Position numbers and translations under genes: made by a program
DNA from: Betaproteobacteria bacterium UBA5582
GTDB taxonomy: Bacteria > Pseudomonadota > Gammaproteobacteria > Burkholderiales > Rhodocyclaceae
Assembly: GCA_002425245.1 (NCBI GenBank)
Contig: DILW01000171.1
Coordinates: 11,429 to 75,428 of the forward strand
Reading direction: 5' to 3'
Length of the DNA: 64,000 nt
Shown here: one piece after another, positions 46,101 to 57,221 of the stretch
Position numbering within the stretch: position 1 is the first letter of the stretch
How the letters are laid out: each line of letters starts with the position of its first letter
The notes under the pieces: generated by a model
Databases searched by the model: none
What the model was told of the DNA's origin: nothing
The model's input: only the letters and a program-made list of their open reading frames with translations

Positions 46101-48055
46101 TCTCCCTCCGCTGCCAGGCCAAAATCGGGCAAGTCGTCATCCAGACCGGGGGCTAGTTCCGACGGTGGTGCGCTTTTCCGCTCGCGAATGGGGCGCCTCG
46201 CCGCCTTCAATGGATCCTCGCCTTTCAGTACCGACTCGCTGTCATGCAGCAGGAAGCCGGCACCCGTTTTCCGTGATCCCATTCGCTTGTCTCGTAAGGC
46301 CTGCTGAATCATTGCCTCGATCTCGGCACGCGCCTCCAGAAGCTGGGATGAGAGGCATTGGTCGCCGAATCGTTTGCGGGCACGCTCCCGAATCAGGCGA
46401 TGAATGTCCCGAGGCAGCTCCTCCGCATACTCTGCAAGCTTGGCCGGAACCAGGATGTACTCCTTGGCATAGGGATCGAAGACATGGATATGCGCAACGC
46501 TGTCCTCGTAGTACTTGAGCTTCACCGGCCGATTTTCACCCGACCGGCGCCGGATCGACTGGAGCAGGTCCGAGTTGTAGTGCAGCCCTTCCAGTTCGAT
46601 CCCGTAATGGAACAAGGTCCGCTTGGAAGGAATGCCGGTCATCACTTCCAGTTGTTGGGGATAGACCGGCAACTCGATGATTCGGCGCTCGGCAGATTCC
46701 AGCCAGCGATCCAGCGGTCGACCGCCGATGCCGCGATGGGGACTGACGTTGTATATATCAACAACCCACTTCGTGAGCAAATGGACCAAGGTCACCATGT
46801 CGATGACCGCCTTGTCTTCAGCCGGATAGTCGCCACGCGCATCAACGTTGGAGAAGACGGTGCCCGGCAAGCGATGGATCAGTCCCATGTTCATGGTCCG
46901 GAAGAACCGCTCAATAGCGCCCTTGTGCTGCGGCGTTTTGGAACCACAGAACAGAATCTGGATGCCCATCTCCAGACAGGCTGCCTCCAGGGCGTCGGAA
47001 TGGAGATCCGTACCATTGTCGACCGCAATCAACTCTGGGATTCCATAGGCTGGCCACTGTCCCTTGATATCCGGAAAGCGCGCCAGCCATTCCTCCTTGG
47101 GGAGCATGGCACGGCGCAGGCACTGCAAGACGCCGTGGCTGGAGGGGGCATTGAAGCTGATATAGAAGCCGACGACCATGCGGGAATAGGCGTCAATCGC
47201 CATCGTCAGCCATGGCCTGCCCAAGGGGAGCTTGGTCAGATTGTCGATAACGATGAGATCAAGCGGCGTGTGGTCAATCTCGATCCGTTCCAGAACGCTA
47301 CCGACTTTGACGCTGCCGATGGCGGCCCGGTATTTCACGCGGGCAGACTCGGCGCCGTCCCGTGACGCATCGACCAGGTTTTGTTGAAGATCATCCAGCC
47401 AGCGATAAATCGTTGAACGCGACGGCCGCTTGAGGGGCGGTTCGCCCGGTTGTCCCTGATTGATGGCCTCAATCCGTCGATAAACCTGTTCGACGACTGC
47501 CAGCTTGGGCAATTTCTGGTTGGTGAGATAGACGCTGGCGATCACGTCCTCGAAGATCCCGTAGCGCTTTTTCGCCTTTGGGCCGCAGGACGGCTTATTG
47601 TGAGGAATCAGGCTGTGGATGCTTTTCGTGTTCCGATAGCGCCGCCACCAGGCTTGTACAGTAGCGGGACAAGGCGGATTCCGGTCATCCATGGTCGCAG
47701 CCGCTTTTTCGATGGCTGCCCGCCAGCTTGCCGGGTTGTAGGGTGTGCCCTCCGGATTGATCGCCTGAAGATAGCGCTGTCGCCGCTGAGCTTCTTTCTG
47801 GTGTCGTTCCGGATAGGTACCCAGGTCACGCGGGACAGCCAGATAGAGGGCATCGCTGACTGACCCCAAGGTTGATTCATCAATCACCCATTCCCCGGAA
47901 AACCAACGCTGGCGCAATTCCCCATCGGTGAGATTCATAAGTTCGCCGTTGTCGGCTTCGAGCTGAATCTTGCCGGTCGGCAGCCGGCGCCGAATCTGTC
48001 GGCGGGTTTGCCCATCGATGAAGGTGAGCCCGATCTTAAAGGAGGTACGTAACAT
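46097..48055 (-). CDS. tnsB: TnsB DDE transposase of element B
   Basis: 652 residues. Catalytic Asp261 (EIDHTPLD), Asp346 (IAVDNGTD) and Glu382 (KGAIERFF) are intact. The central domain is highly similar to the element A copy, while N- and C-terminal parts differ more. Start ATG 48055 follows GGAAGGAGG and overlaps the tnsA end by 20 bp, the same arrangement as in element A. Confidence 0.95.
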   Translation of the reverse strand: MLRTSFKIGLTFIDGQTRRQIRRRLPTGKIQLEADNGELMNLTDGELRQRWFSGEWVIDESTLGSVSDALYLAVPRDLGTYPERHQKEAQRRQRYLQAINPEGTPYNPASWRAAIEKAAATMDDRNPPCPATVQAWWRRYRNTKSIHSLIPHNKPSCGPKAKKRYGIFEDVIASVYLTNQKLPKLAVVEQVYRRIEAINQGQPGEPPLKRPSRSTIYRWLDDLQQNLVDASRDGAESARVKYRAAIGSVKVGSVLERIEIDHTPLDLIVIDNLTKLPLGRPWLTMAIDAYSRMVVGFYISFNAPSSHGVLQCLRRAMLPKEEWLARFPDIKGQWPAYGIPELIAVDNGTDLHSDALEAACLEMGIQILFCGSKTPQHKGAIERFFRTMNMGLIHRLPGTVFSNVDARGDYPAEDKAVIDMVTLVHLLTKWVVDIYNVSPHRGIGGRPLDRWLESAERRIIELPVYPQQLEVMTGIPSKRTLFHYGIELEGLHYNSDLLQSIRRRSGENRPVKLKYYEDSVAHIHVFDPYAKEYILVPAKLAEYAEELPRDIHRLIRERARKRFGDQCLSSQLLEARAEIEAMIQQALRDKRMGSRKTGAGFLLHDSESVLKGEDPLKAARRPIRERKSAPPSELAPGLDDDLPDFGLAAEGD

Positions 48056-48674
48056 CGCAGCCTCCTTCCTGGATCAAACGAACCGGCGTCTCGCCCGCCA
48101 GAGGCTCACGTAGATCACAGTGAGCGACACCGACCGCGAGCAGCGCCAGCACTTTTGCCCGACCAAGGCAGGCCTCAGCATCGGCAAACTGTACCTGTTC
48201 GCGGGTGAAATGACCTTCCCATAAGCGTTTGAGCTCGGTCGTCCGCCCGGCCATCCGTTGAACCGATGCCAGCAACTGGAGGTTGCGCAACAAGGAGCCA
48301 ATACGCAGATCGTGATCGGACACGATCCGGAACCCCTGCTGTCGCCGGATGTAGTCAGCGGCGATGGTTCGATACTTGTCCTGCATGACTGGCTTGGCGA
48401 GATCCTGGGCAGTTTTGACCTCGATATGGATGGCCTCCCCATCCAGAAACACGACTTCGAAGTCCGGGTAGTAGGCCCTCATGTCCTGGCCATCGTGGTA
48501 CTGCACGAGAGCAGGTTGCTCCTGGTAGGACAAAACCCCTGGAGAGAATTCCAAGAGAAGGATGACATCCCGCTCGGTCAGAGACTCCCAAGCCACCATG
48601 CGGCCCAGCTTCCTTGATGGAAAATAGCCGCGAAACCGCCGTCCACGGCGGGTGATAACTTTTCTTGCCAGCAT
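48036..48674 (-). CDS. tnsA: TnsA endonuclease of element B
   Basis: 212 residues from ATG 48674 (AGGAG 7 nt upstream); the longer open frame to 48944 runs through the conserved intergenic element and is not coding. Catalytic pattern: acidic residues in WESLTERD, YYPDFE and HIEVKTAQ (E-x-K). Forms the 5'-cutting half of the heteromeric transposase with TnsB. Confidence 0.9.
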   Translation of the reverse strand: MLARKVITRRGRRFRGYFPSRKLGRMVAWESLTERDVILLLEFSPGVLSYQEQPALVQYHDGQDMRAYYPDFEVVFLDGEAIHIEVKTAQDLAKPVMQDKYRTIAADYIRRQQGFRIVSDHDLRIGSLLRNLQLLASVQRMAGRTTELKRLWEGHFTREQVQFADAEACLGRAKVLALLAVGVAHCDLREPLAGETPVRLIQEGGCDVTYLL

Positions 48675-48810
48675 CGTTTGCTCCTGTTTGCGGGCAACAG
48701 CGCTCCCTGCGCCCACAGCGCATTTCGAAAAACACCGGAAATTTGGGCAAAAACCACCCATCGGCCGGTTCAAAAACGACCGTTTTCTCGGTGAATCAGG
48801 GGGATATGGC

Positions 48811-48900
48811 TTGACGCCCTGGAGGGCGGGAGACGATACTGAGGTTGTCAGGCCGGTATCGTCAGATCCGCCGTAGGGGGCAAGCGAAAGCTTGCCCTTT
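48811..48900 (+). ncRNA. Candidate small RNA unit conserved in both transposons (copy B)
   Basis: TTGACG (48811-48816), 18-bp spacer, GATACT (48835-48840), hairpin GACGATAC-N16-GTATCGTC (48832-48863), then GGGCAAGC-GAAA-GCTTGCCC-TTT (48878-48900) overlapping the XRE stop. The same order and spacing occur in element A. The GACGATAC hairpin would be part of the RNA only if transcription starts upstream of TTGACG; otherwise it overlaps the promoter and could be an operator. Confidence 0.4.
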
Positions 48901-49330
48901 ACATTTTGGGTGCCTCCGTTCGTGTCGGTTGATGCATGGAACACGAGGAGTACACAACCTGGCTGACGCCCTCGAGTTTCTCGGGAATGCTCAGGACGAG
49001 TTTGATCAACTCGATTTGCAGGGGATGCAGGCGCCCAAGCTGAGGCTCCAACTGGTGGAGCAGCGCATATTCCTGTTCGTCGGCATGGGCAGGCAAGGAA
49101 ATCTGGCGGCGCGAGGCTTCAAGTGCCTGGCTGAGTGCGGCCTGCTCGGCCGCATCCAATTTCAATCCCCGAATCAGCCGCCCGATGAATTCCTTGCGTG
49201 GGGGACCTTTTTGGCTGCGCTCCAGTGCCGAGAGGTAGCTAGCCTCATAGCCCAGCATATGGGCGAGCTCGATCTGCCGCAGCCCACGGGCGCGTCGAAG
49301 CGTTCGCAAATAGGTCGAAAACGGGCTCAT
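48899..49330 (-). CDS. XRE-family regulator of element B
   Basis: 143 residues from ATG 49330. HTH at QIELAHMLGYEASYLSALER; near-colinear with regulator 1 of element A (SPFSxxLRxLR, SQKGPPRKEF, ISLPAHADEQEYALLHQLE). Placed in front of tnsABC-tniQ with the conserved intergenic element between, so it probably controls transposition. Confidence 0.92.
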   Translation of the reverse strand: MSPFSTYLRTLRRARGLRQIELAHMLGYEASYLSALERSQKGPPRKEFIGRLIRGLKLDAAEQAALSQALEASRRQISLPAHADEQEYALLHQLEPQLGRLHPLQIELIKLVLSIPEKLEGVSQVVYSSCSMHQPTRTEAPKM

Positions 49331-49669
49331 TGTTAATGGATGGGCATGACATTTTGGCTCAAGGATAGAGCCAAGTGCGCCTGGTATCAACAACGAAAAA
49401 CACAATTAATCACATTGGATCAACAACTTAGTATGTATTGGTATGCCAAGATATACCAAATTGCAAAAATTGCTGTGAATTACTTGGGATCACCTAAAGA
49501 TGTCATTGAGTAGCTGAGACAGCAGCAGCAATTACCATTGCATAATATGAGCCATAGATTCACAATCCGTCTCACTCTAGTCACCAGTACTTCTAGAAAA
49601 TTGAAAATGTCTTATAGGTGAACTAGGTGCATTTCTAAAGTACAACCATTTGCGTGTGAGACTCGACCA
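49331..49669. other. AT-rich divergent intergenic region before qatA
   Basis: 340 bp, clearly more AT-rich than its surroundings, no gene. Contains a direct repeat (A/T)TCAACAAC near 49387 and 49420 and a dyad TTGGTAT-N8-ATACCAA (49438-49459). Should hold the XRE promoter leftward and the qat promoter rightward; I cannot place a convincing -35/-10 pair. Confidence 0.45.
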
Positions 49670-51598
49670 ATGATCGTCGCCGATAATGAGACAGCTGTCG
49701 ACCTCCTATATTACGAGGCGATTGCACGTACTGTTGTCCGCCTAATCAATGAAAAATCGGACGAGCCTCTTAGCGTAGGTATTCACGGTGATTGGGGCGC
49801 TGGAAAGTCTAGCGTCCTGATGATGGTAGAAGAATCATTCTCCGATGATGAACGCGTACTTTGTGTGCGTTTCAACGGCTGGCTATTCCAGGGCTTCGAG
49901 GACGCAAAAGCAGTCCTGATTGAAATGATCGTCGAGGAGCTACGCCGAAAACGTCCTACATCTCAGAAGGTAGCTGAGCGGATAAAAAAGGTTTTAAGGC
50001 GAGTCGACTGGATGAAGCTCGCACGCAAGGCAGGAGCATATGGCATAACATTAGCCACCGGAATCCCGCAGCCTGAGACTGTAAAAGATTTGTGCGCGGC
50101 CGCGCGAAGTCTCATCAATAAAGGCGCTGAGGATGTGTCGCCAGAAACCCTAGCAGCGCTAGTAGAGGGTTCGAATGAATTTTTGCACGAAGTTAGCGAA
50201 AGCAACGCACCTGAGCAGATGCATGCGTTTCGGAAAGAGTTTGCTGAACTCTTAGCGGATGCCGAGATTGATCGCCTAATCGTCCTTGTTGATGATCTTG
50301 ATCGGTGCCTTCCGGATACTGCAATCGAGACATTGGAAGCAATAAGGCTCTTCCTGTTCGTGCCGCATGCGGCTTTTGTGATCGCAGCGGATGAGGGAAT
50401 GATCGAATATGCTGTGCGGCAACATTTTCCGGATCTGCCAGTAGCTACTGGGCCAGCCACCTATGCCCGGAACTATCTAGAAAAACTAATTCAGGTTCCA
50501 TTTCGTTTGCCCTCGCTCGGATATGCCGAGACACGAATCTACGTGACTTTGCTTCTAGTGCTAAACGCCTCTGGAGAGAAATCGGAAACGTTCCAGGAGC
50601 TAGCCAAGATGGGGCGTGAGGTACTGCGCCGCCCTTGGAAGGGTCCCGGCCTTGATCGGAGAGCAATCGAGGAAACTTTAGGCAGCGTTCCGCTTGAGGT
50701 CGAGCGGGCGATGGAACTTGCTGGACGGATTGCTCCGATACTAGCCGACGGAGCAAGAGGTAACCCAAGGCAGATAAAGCGCTTTATCAACACGATGATG
50801 TTGCGTCTGGCTATAGCAGAGGAGCGCGGCTTCCGCGATGAGTTGAATATCTCGGTACTTGCCAAGATCATGTTAGCGGAACGTTTCGCCCCCGAACTCT
50901 ACGACGCGATAGCGCGTGGCTCTGCAAATACTGGTGCGTCGGAGGAACTCGCCGCACTTGAAGCCGTGGTCACGACCCCGCCTACCGACTTGGAAGCAAA
51001 ATCAACGAACGGACAGGAGAAGACTCTGGCTGCTGGGGTATCCCTCCCCGATTGGCCGAATCTTGAATGGGCAAAACAGTGGGCTGCGATTGACCCACCG
51101 CTCGCTGAAAATGATCTCAGGCCATACGTCTTCGTAACCCGAGACCGGCGAAGCGTGTTTGGTGCAGTAACATCATTGGGAGAACTAGACGAACTTATCG
51201 CGAAACTCCAGGGCTCTCCACTCCAGGTAAAGCAAGCCGCTACGGAAATCGCTCGCCTTCAATCACTCGAAGCCGAACAAGTCTTTGACGCCCTTCGAGC
51301 AAAAGTCCGAGACACAGACGATCTGACCCAAGAACCTGTGGGCGTAAAAGGCTTAGCCGAGATGGCGCGCCAGCATAAATTCCTGCAGCGACCATTACTC
51401 TCCTTTCTACAGGATCTGCCAATCTCCAAGCTTGGCCCGTGGGTGGTCAGTGGCTGGGCGTCGGTTTTCAGTGAAACTAATGTTGAGGCAGAGTTTACAG
51501 CAACGCTCAAAGGCTGGGCCGAACAAGATGACAACAAAAAATTGAAGGCAGCATCTGAGGCTGTCATCAAACTTGTAGGGAAAAGGAAGCGCTCCTAA
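49670..51598 (+). CDS. qatA: QatA, KAP-family P-loop ATPase
   Basis: 642 residues. Walker A GIHGDWGAGKSSVLMM (about 35-50) and Walker B LIVLVDDLDRCLPD (about 203-216), as in KAP NTPases. QatABCD is a described anti-phage system with this gene order: KAP ATPase, small QatB, QueC-like QatC, TatD-like QatD. First gene of the operon; stop and qatB start overlap (TAATG). Codon use is less GC-rich than the host core genes. Confidence 0.93.
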   Translation: MIVADNETAVDLLYYEAIARTVVRLINEKSDEPLSVGIHGDWGAGKSSVLMMVEESFSDDERVLCVRFNGWLFQGFEDAKAVLIEMIVEELRRKRPTSQKVAERIKKVLRRVDWMKLARKAGAYGITLATGIPQPETVKDLCAAARSLINKGAEDVSPETLAALVEGSNEFLHEVSESNAPEQMHAFRKEFAELLADAEIDRLIVLVDDLDRCLPDTAIETLEAIRLFLFVPHAAFVIAADEGMIEYAVRQHFPDLPVATGPATYARNYLEKLIQVPFRLPSLGYAETRIYVTLLLVLNASGEKSETFQELAKMGREVLRRPWKGPGLDRRAIEETLGSVPLEVERAMELAGRIAPILADGARGNPRQIKRFINTMMLRLAIAEERGFRDELNISVLAKIMLAERFAPELYDAIARGSANTGASEELAALEAVVTTPPTDLEAKSTNGQEKTLAAGVSLPDWPNLEWAKQWAAIDPPLAENDLRPYVFVTRDRRSVFGAVTSLGELDELIAKLQGSPLQVKQAATEIARLQSLEAEQVFDALRAKVRDTDDLTQEPVGVKGLAEMARQHKFLQRPLLSFLQDLPISKLGPWVVSGWASVFSETNVEAEFTATLKGWAEQDDNKKLKAASEAVIKLVGKRKRS

Positions 51599-52464
51599 TG
51601 GGAACCTCGGGAACATTCAAAGGCTCGAAAAACGGACTGGTTCCGAGTTGGGTTGATGAACCAGCCTCACCGCCCGCAGCTATACCCAGCAACGCGGGGT
51701 CGGACTCAACAGATGGTGCCGGAACAAACACCGGAGATCCACCCAACGGGACATCAGCACAGCCATACCCACCCATACCTCGAATCCCTGCTAGCTCAGG
51801 TCTTGGCGGAGCACGCGGAAACATAACGAGAGGCGCACGAACGTCCGATGAACGAGCTCTGCGGCGAGGCGCCGGTCGATACGTACGGGCAAGCGGTGGA
51901 GGGAGGGCAGCGGCGAGCCGTATGCCTAATTCCCGCGCCGTAGCAAGCGGTATAGCTAGCCTCGCGAGAAGCTTAGCTAACCAAGGACCGATAGAAGCTC
52001 TAAGGCAGTTTAATCTTGAGACTATGGCGGGTGCCCCCGCCGAGGATGTATTCGTCGCCTTAACAAATATGCTTTGCCCTGCAGGGGGAACCATTGATGA
52101 GGCAATTGCCAGAGACGCGATGCTTGAGACAGTCGCTGACTTGGCAGCCTCTGGTGTAGGTAATTTTAATGAACTCTCTACAGACGATCTGCGTGAGTTC
52201 TTCATTGGCGTAGTGAGCAGATCGATCGAAGGTAAGATTCTGAATGAGGTTGGAACTAACGCTATCGCGGTGCCTTCGGATATCGCCGGAGTAGAGCGCA
52301 CGCAAGCCATGCTCCATGATTTCATTGAGGGCTGTGTACGCGACGAGTTCGACGCACGTCAAACCAATTTCAGCGATCTTGATGTAGCTGCTGTCGATAG
52401 CTTTGTCGACGATCTGTATGGTGCCGCACTCAGTTTAGTTGAGGCTTTGGGAGACGACAGATGA
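51598..52464 (+). CDS. qatB: QatB
   Basis: 288 residues. No enzymatic motif. The N-terminal ~120 residues are Gly/Pro/Ala-rich and likely unstructured (YPPIPRIPASSGLGGARGN), followed by a helical domain (REFFIGVVSRSIEGKIL). Identified by position between qatA and qatC and by general character of QatB proteins. Biochemical role not known. Overlaps both neighbours by 1-4 bp. Confidence 0.83.
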   Translation: MGTSGTFKGSKNGLVPSWVDEPASPPAAIPSNAGSDSTDGAGTNTGDPPNGTSAQPYPPIPRIPASSGLGGARGNITRGARTSDERALRRGAGRYVRASGGGRAAASRMPNSRAVASGIASLARSLANQGPIEALRQFNLETMAGAPAEDVFVALTNMLCPAGGTIDEAIARDAMLETVADLAASGVGNFNELSTDDLREFFIGVVSRSIEGKILNEVGTNAIAVPSDIAGVERTQAMLHDFIEGCVRDEFDARQTNFSDLDVAAVDSFVDDLYGAALSLVEALGDDR

Positions 52465-53831
52465 GAAGGTTTAATCTGATCGGCCGACTCGGCCCCGACG
52501 ACACAAGTAGCGTCGAAACGGTCCAGTCCGATGCATGCACGTTTGAAATTGATTTTCTGGATGGTAACCGGCGGATGGGTTTTGGCATTGGTGACGCGCT
52601 GGATCAACTTGCTTCCTTCGGGCTACGACCTTCTGAAAGGGGTATTGATCTTGTCGTCCTCGCGGCCCTCGTCAACGCCGGTGATACGAGAGTCTCGCGA
52701 AAATTAAACGCGCAGGATGGCTGGACACGTGAGATCGATCTCTATGTTCCAGTGTCTGCCCCGGCGGTTTGGACCGCGAACACAAAATTGATCGAAGCGA
52801 TGTTGCGCTTCTTATCAGGTGATCGGTGGCGCGTATTTTTCCGCGACCGAACAAAGAGAACTAACATCCTCGCTGTGACTCCTAAAGGCTTGGCGATCGA
52901 TGGACTAACGAAGGTAAGCCTGCTGTCTGGCGGTTTGGATAGTCTCATTGGTGCTATCAATCTTTTGAGTAATCAAAACCAGCGTCCACTGTTTGTCAGC
53001 CACTATTGGGACAGCGAGACAGCTAAAGCTCAGACCTACATTCTTGATCGCCTGGAAACCAAGTTTGGCAAAGGTACTTTCAAAAACCTTCGGGTGCGGC
53101 TTGGTTTCGATAGGCACCATCTCACTACCGGCGAAACCGAAAATACTCAGCGGGGACGGTCTTTCCTCTTCTATTCACTGGCGACACTTGCTGCGTCAGC
53201 AATCGACGGCCGAAGCACCGTCGATATTCCAGAGAATGGCCTCATCGCGCTCAACGTACCCCTTGATCCATTACGGTTTGGGGCACTTAGCACACGAACA
53301 GCACATCCGCACTTTATTGCAAGCATGCAGCGGTTAATCAATGCCCTTGCACTTGATGTCATATTGGACAACCCATACAAGCACATGACGAAGGGAGAGA
53401 TGGTCGCTAAATGCGCGGACAGAGCTTTCCTTAAAAAAATAGTTGCGAATTCAATGTCCTGCTCTTCGCCAGCAAAAGCACGTTATAAAAAACTCTCTCC
53501 TCGGCATTGTGGCTACTGTGTTCCATGCTTAATCCGCAGAGCTTCGCTTGAGTTTGGTCTTGATGGTAACGATGAAACGCTCTATACCATTGAAAATCTG
53601 AAAGCGCATATCTTGGCTTCCGATCAGCCAGAGGGGGAACACGTCCGATCCTTCCAACTAATGGCCAAGAGAATTAAAGCAAAACCTGTTCTTGCGAATA
53701 TCCTTGTTCACAAACCTGGTCCACTTCATGAGGAACCAGCAGCGATAGAGGGTTACGCAGATGTGTTTCGACGCGGCGTCCTTGAAGTCGCTAAGCTCCT
53801 CGATAGTGTTCGGGCACGACCAGGCGGTTGA
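52461..53831 (+). CDS. qatC: QatC, QueC-like PP-loop protein
   Basis: 456 residues. PP-loop VSLLSGGLDSLIGAI near 150-165 and a C-terminal Cys cluster HCGYCVPCLIRR, as in QueC (7-cyano-7-deazaguanine synthase). The N-terminal ~140 residues have no match in QueC. In Qat it is thought to modify a protein or nucleic-acid partner; the substrate is not settled. Confidence 0.92.
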   Translation: MRRFNLIGRLGPDDTSSVETVQSDACTFEIDFLDGNRRMGFGIGDALDQLASFGLRPSERGIDLVVLAALVNAGDTRVSRKLNAQDGWTREIDLYVPVSAPAVWTANTKLIEAMLRFLSGDRWRVFFRDRTKRTNILAVTPKGLAIDGLTKVSLLSGGLDSLIGAINLLSNQNQRPLFVSHYWDSETAKAQTYILDRLETKFGKGTFKNLRVRLGFDRHHLTTGETENTQRGRSFLFYSLATLAASAIDGRSTVDIPENGLIALNVPLDPLRFGALSTRTAHPHFIASMQRLINALALDVILDNPYKHMTKGEMVAKCADRAFLKKIVANSMSCSSPAKARYKKLSPRHCGYCVPCLIRRASLEFGLDGNDETLYTIENLKAHILASDQPEGEHVRSFQLMAKRIKAKPVLANILVHKPGPLHEEPAAIEGYADVFRRGVLEVAKLLDSVRARPGG

Positions 53832-53833
53832 CG

Positions 53834-54583
53834 ATGCGGCCAGAATACGTCGACTTCCATACACATCTCGACCTCTATCCTAACCTTGCTCAAGCAATTG
53901 AAATCTGTAATCGCAAGCATGTAGCTACGTTAGCAGTCACGACAACCCCGAAAGCGTTCGAAAAAAACGTTGAGCTGTCTGCGAATAGCGAATTTGTAAG
54001 GGTTGGGCTCGGTCTACATCCTCAGCTCGTCGCCGACCGGCACTTAGAGATAGAGTTGTTTGAGAAACTCTTAGAACGTACGCGTTATGTTGGTGAAATT
54101 GGACTTGATCGCAGCCCCGCTCATTACCATTCCTTTGATCTACAAAAGTCTGTCTTTGGCAGAATTCTTAGTGCCTGTTCGAAACATGGCGATAAGGTTT
54201 TGAGCATACACAGCGCCAGAGCAACAAAGCCAGTGTTAGATATGCTTGATGAGCACTTGCCGCCACATCGAGGGCGCATCGTCCTGCATTGGTTTTGCGG
54301 TAGTAAGTCCGATTTACGTAGGGCTGTTGATCGCGGCTGCTATTTTTCAGTAAACGAGGGTATGCTCGCTTCCGATGCAGGCAAGCGTGTAATGCACGAA
54401 GTACCGATTGATCGGATACTGACAGAGACAGACGGTCCTTTCATCGTACGCGGTGAAAATCCCATTGAACCCGGCGATGTTGGCCGTGCTATCGAAATGA
54501 TTGCTTCTTCCGTGGGCTTACAGCTCACGGAAACTCGCTACAAAATCCTTTCAAATCTCAAAAGACTCTTGCAGAGCGATTAG
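53834..54583 (+). CDS. qatD: QatD, TatD-family metal-dependent nuclease
   Basis: About 249 residues. Metal-binding VDFHTHLDLYP at the N-terminus, VGEIGLDRSP in the middle, LSIHSARATKPV, LHWFCGSKSDL and TETDGPFI further on: the full TatD set. Start is ATG 53834; an in-frame TTG at 53828 overlaps the qatC stop and is also possible. Last gene of the operon; a small CTCGAT-TTT-ATCGAG hairpin follows at 54593-54607. Confidence 0.92.
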   Translation: MRPEYVDFHTHLDLYPNLAQAIEICNRKHVATLAVTTTPKAFEKNVELSANSEFVRVGLGLHPQLVADRHLEIELFEKLLERTRYVGEIGLDRSPAHYHSFDLQKSVFGRILSACSKHGDKVLSIHSARATKPVLDMLDEHLPPHRGRIVLHWFCGSKSDLRRAVDRGCYFSVNEGMLASDAGKRVMHEVPIDRILTETDGPFIVRGENPIEPGDVGRAIEMIASSVGLQLTETRYKILSNLKRLLQSD

Positions 54584-54611
54584 TGAGCCTTCCTCGATTT
54601 TATCGAGTCTG

Positions 54612-54666
54612 ATTCCCACGAAATCTAGACTTTTGGGAAAAATCTAGATGATCGTGGGATCCTACA
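54612..54666. repeat. Right end of element B
   Basis: Starts with the block also found in element A (TTCCCACGAAATCTAGAC onward), with two TCTAGA sites and an outer dyad CCCACGA/TCGTGGG, and ends GATCCTACA. Inverted, the tip reads TGTAGGATCCCA and pairs with the left tip at 42323. Confidence 0.9.
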
Positions 54667-54671
54667 AAGCC
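54667..54671. repeat. Target-site duplication of element B (right copy), AAGCC
   Basis: AAGCC follows the transposon tip; only two bases (GG) separate it from the gyrB stop codon complement. Confidence 0.92.
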
Positions 54672-54673
54672 GG

Positions 54674-57148
<2,475 letters not shown>

Positions 57149-57155
57149 TGTTCTG

Positions 57156-57169
57156 GTTCCACGTGAAAC
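57156..57169. promoter_or_regulatory. parS: parS-like site in the dnaN-gyrB gap
   Basis: GTTCCACGTGAAAC, a natural parS variant (N in GTTNCACGTGAAAC) known from other bacteria. It lies 8 bp upstream of the gyrB start codon, so ParB binding could touch gyrB expression. Confidence 0.78.
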
Positions 57170-57221
57170 GATGCCGGCCCGCCGGATGGGCAGGCCGCTT
57201 GGTACAAAAGGGTCTGACGCG

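Larger units (their letters stand above)
42323..54666. mobile_element. Tn7-like transposon B (12.3 kb) carrying QatABCD
   Basis: Left end TGTAGGTTCCCA, inverted right end TGTAGGATCCCA, flanked by AAGCC duplications (42318-42322 and 54667-54671). Encodes a small unknown protein, TniQ, TnsC, TnsB, TnsA and one XRE regulator, then the Qat defence operon. Same gene order and orientation as element A but clearly diverged in protein sequence, so it is a related element and not a recent duplicate. Confidence 0.93.

Noticed and set aside
48675..48944. N-terminal extension of TnsA in element B
   Set aside because: Runs through the conserved non-coding element; a good ribosome-binding site sits before ATG 48674.
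20733..54666. CRISPR-guided (CAST-type) transposition
   Set aside because: No Cas gene, no repeat-spacer array seen; TniQ proteins are long TnsD-like, fitting protein-guided targeting.
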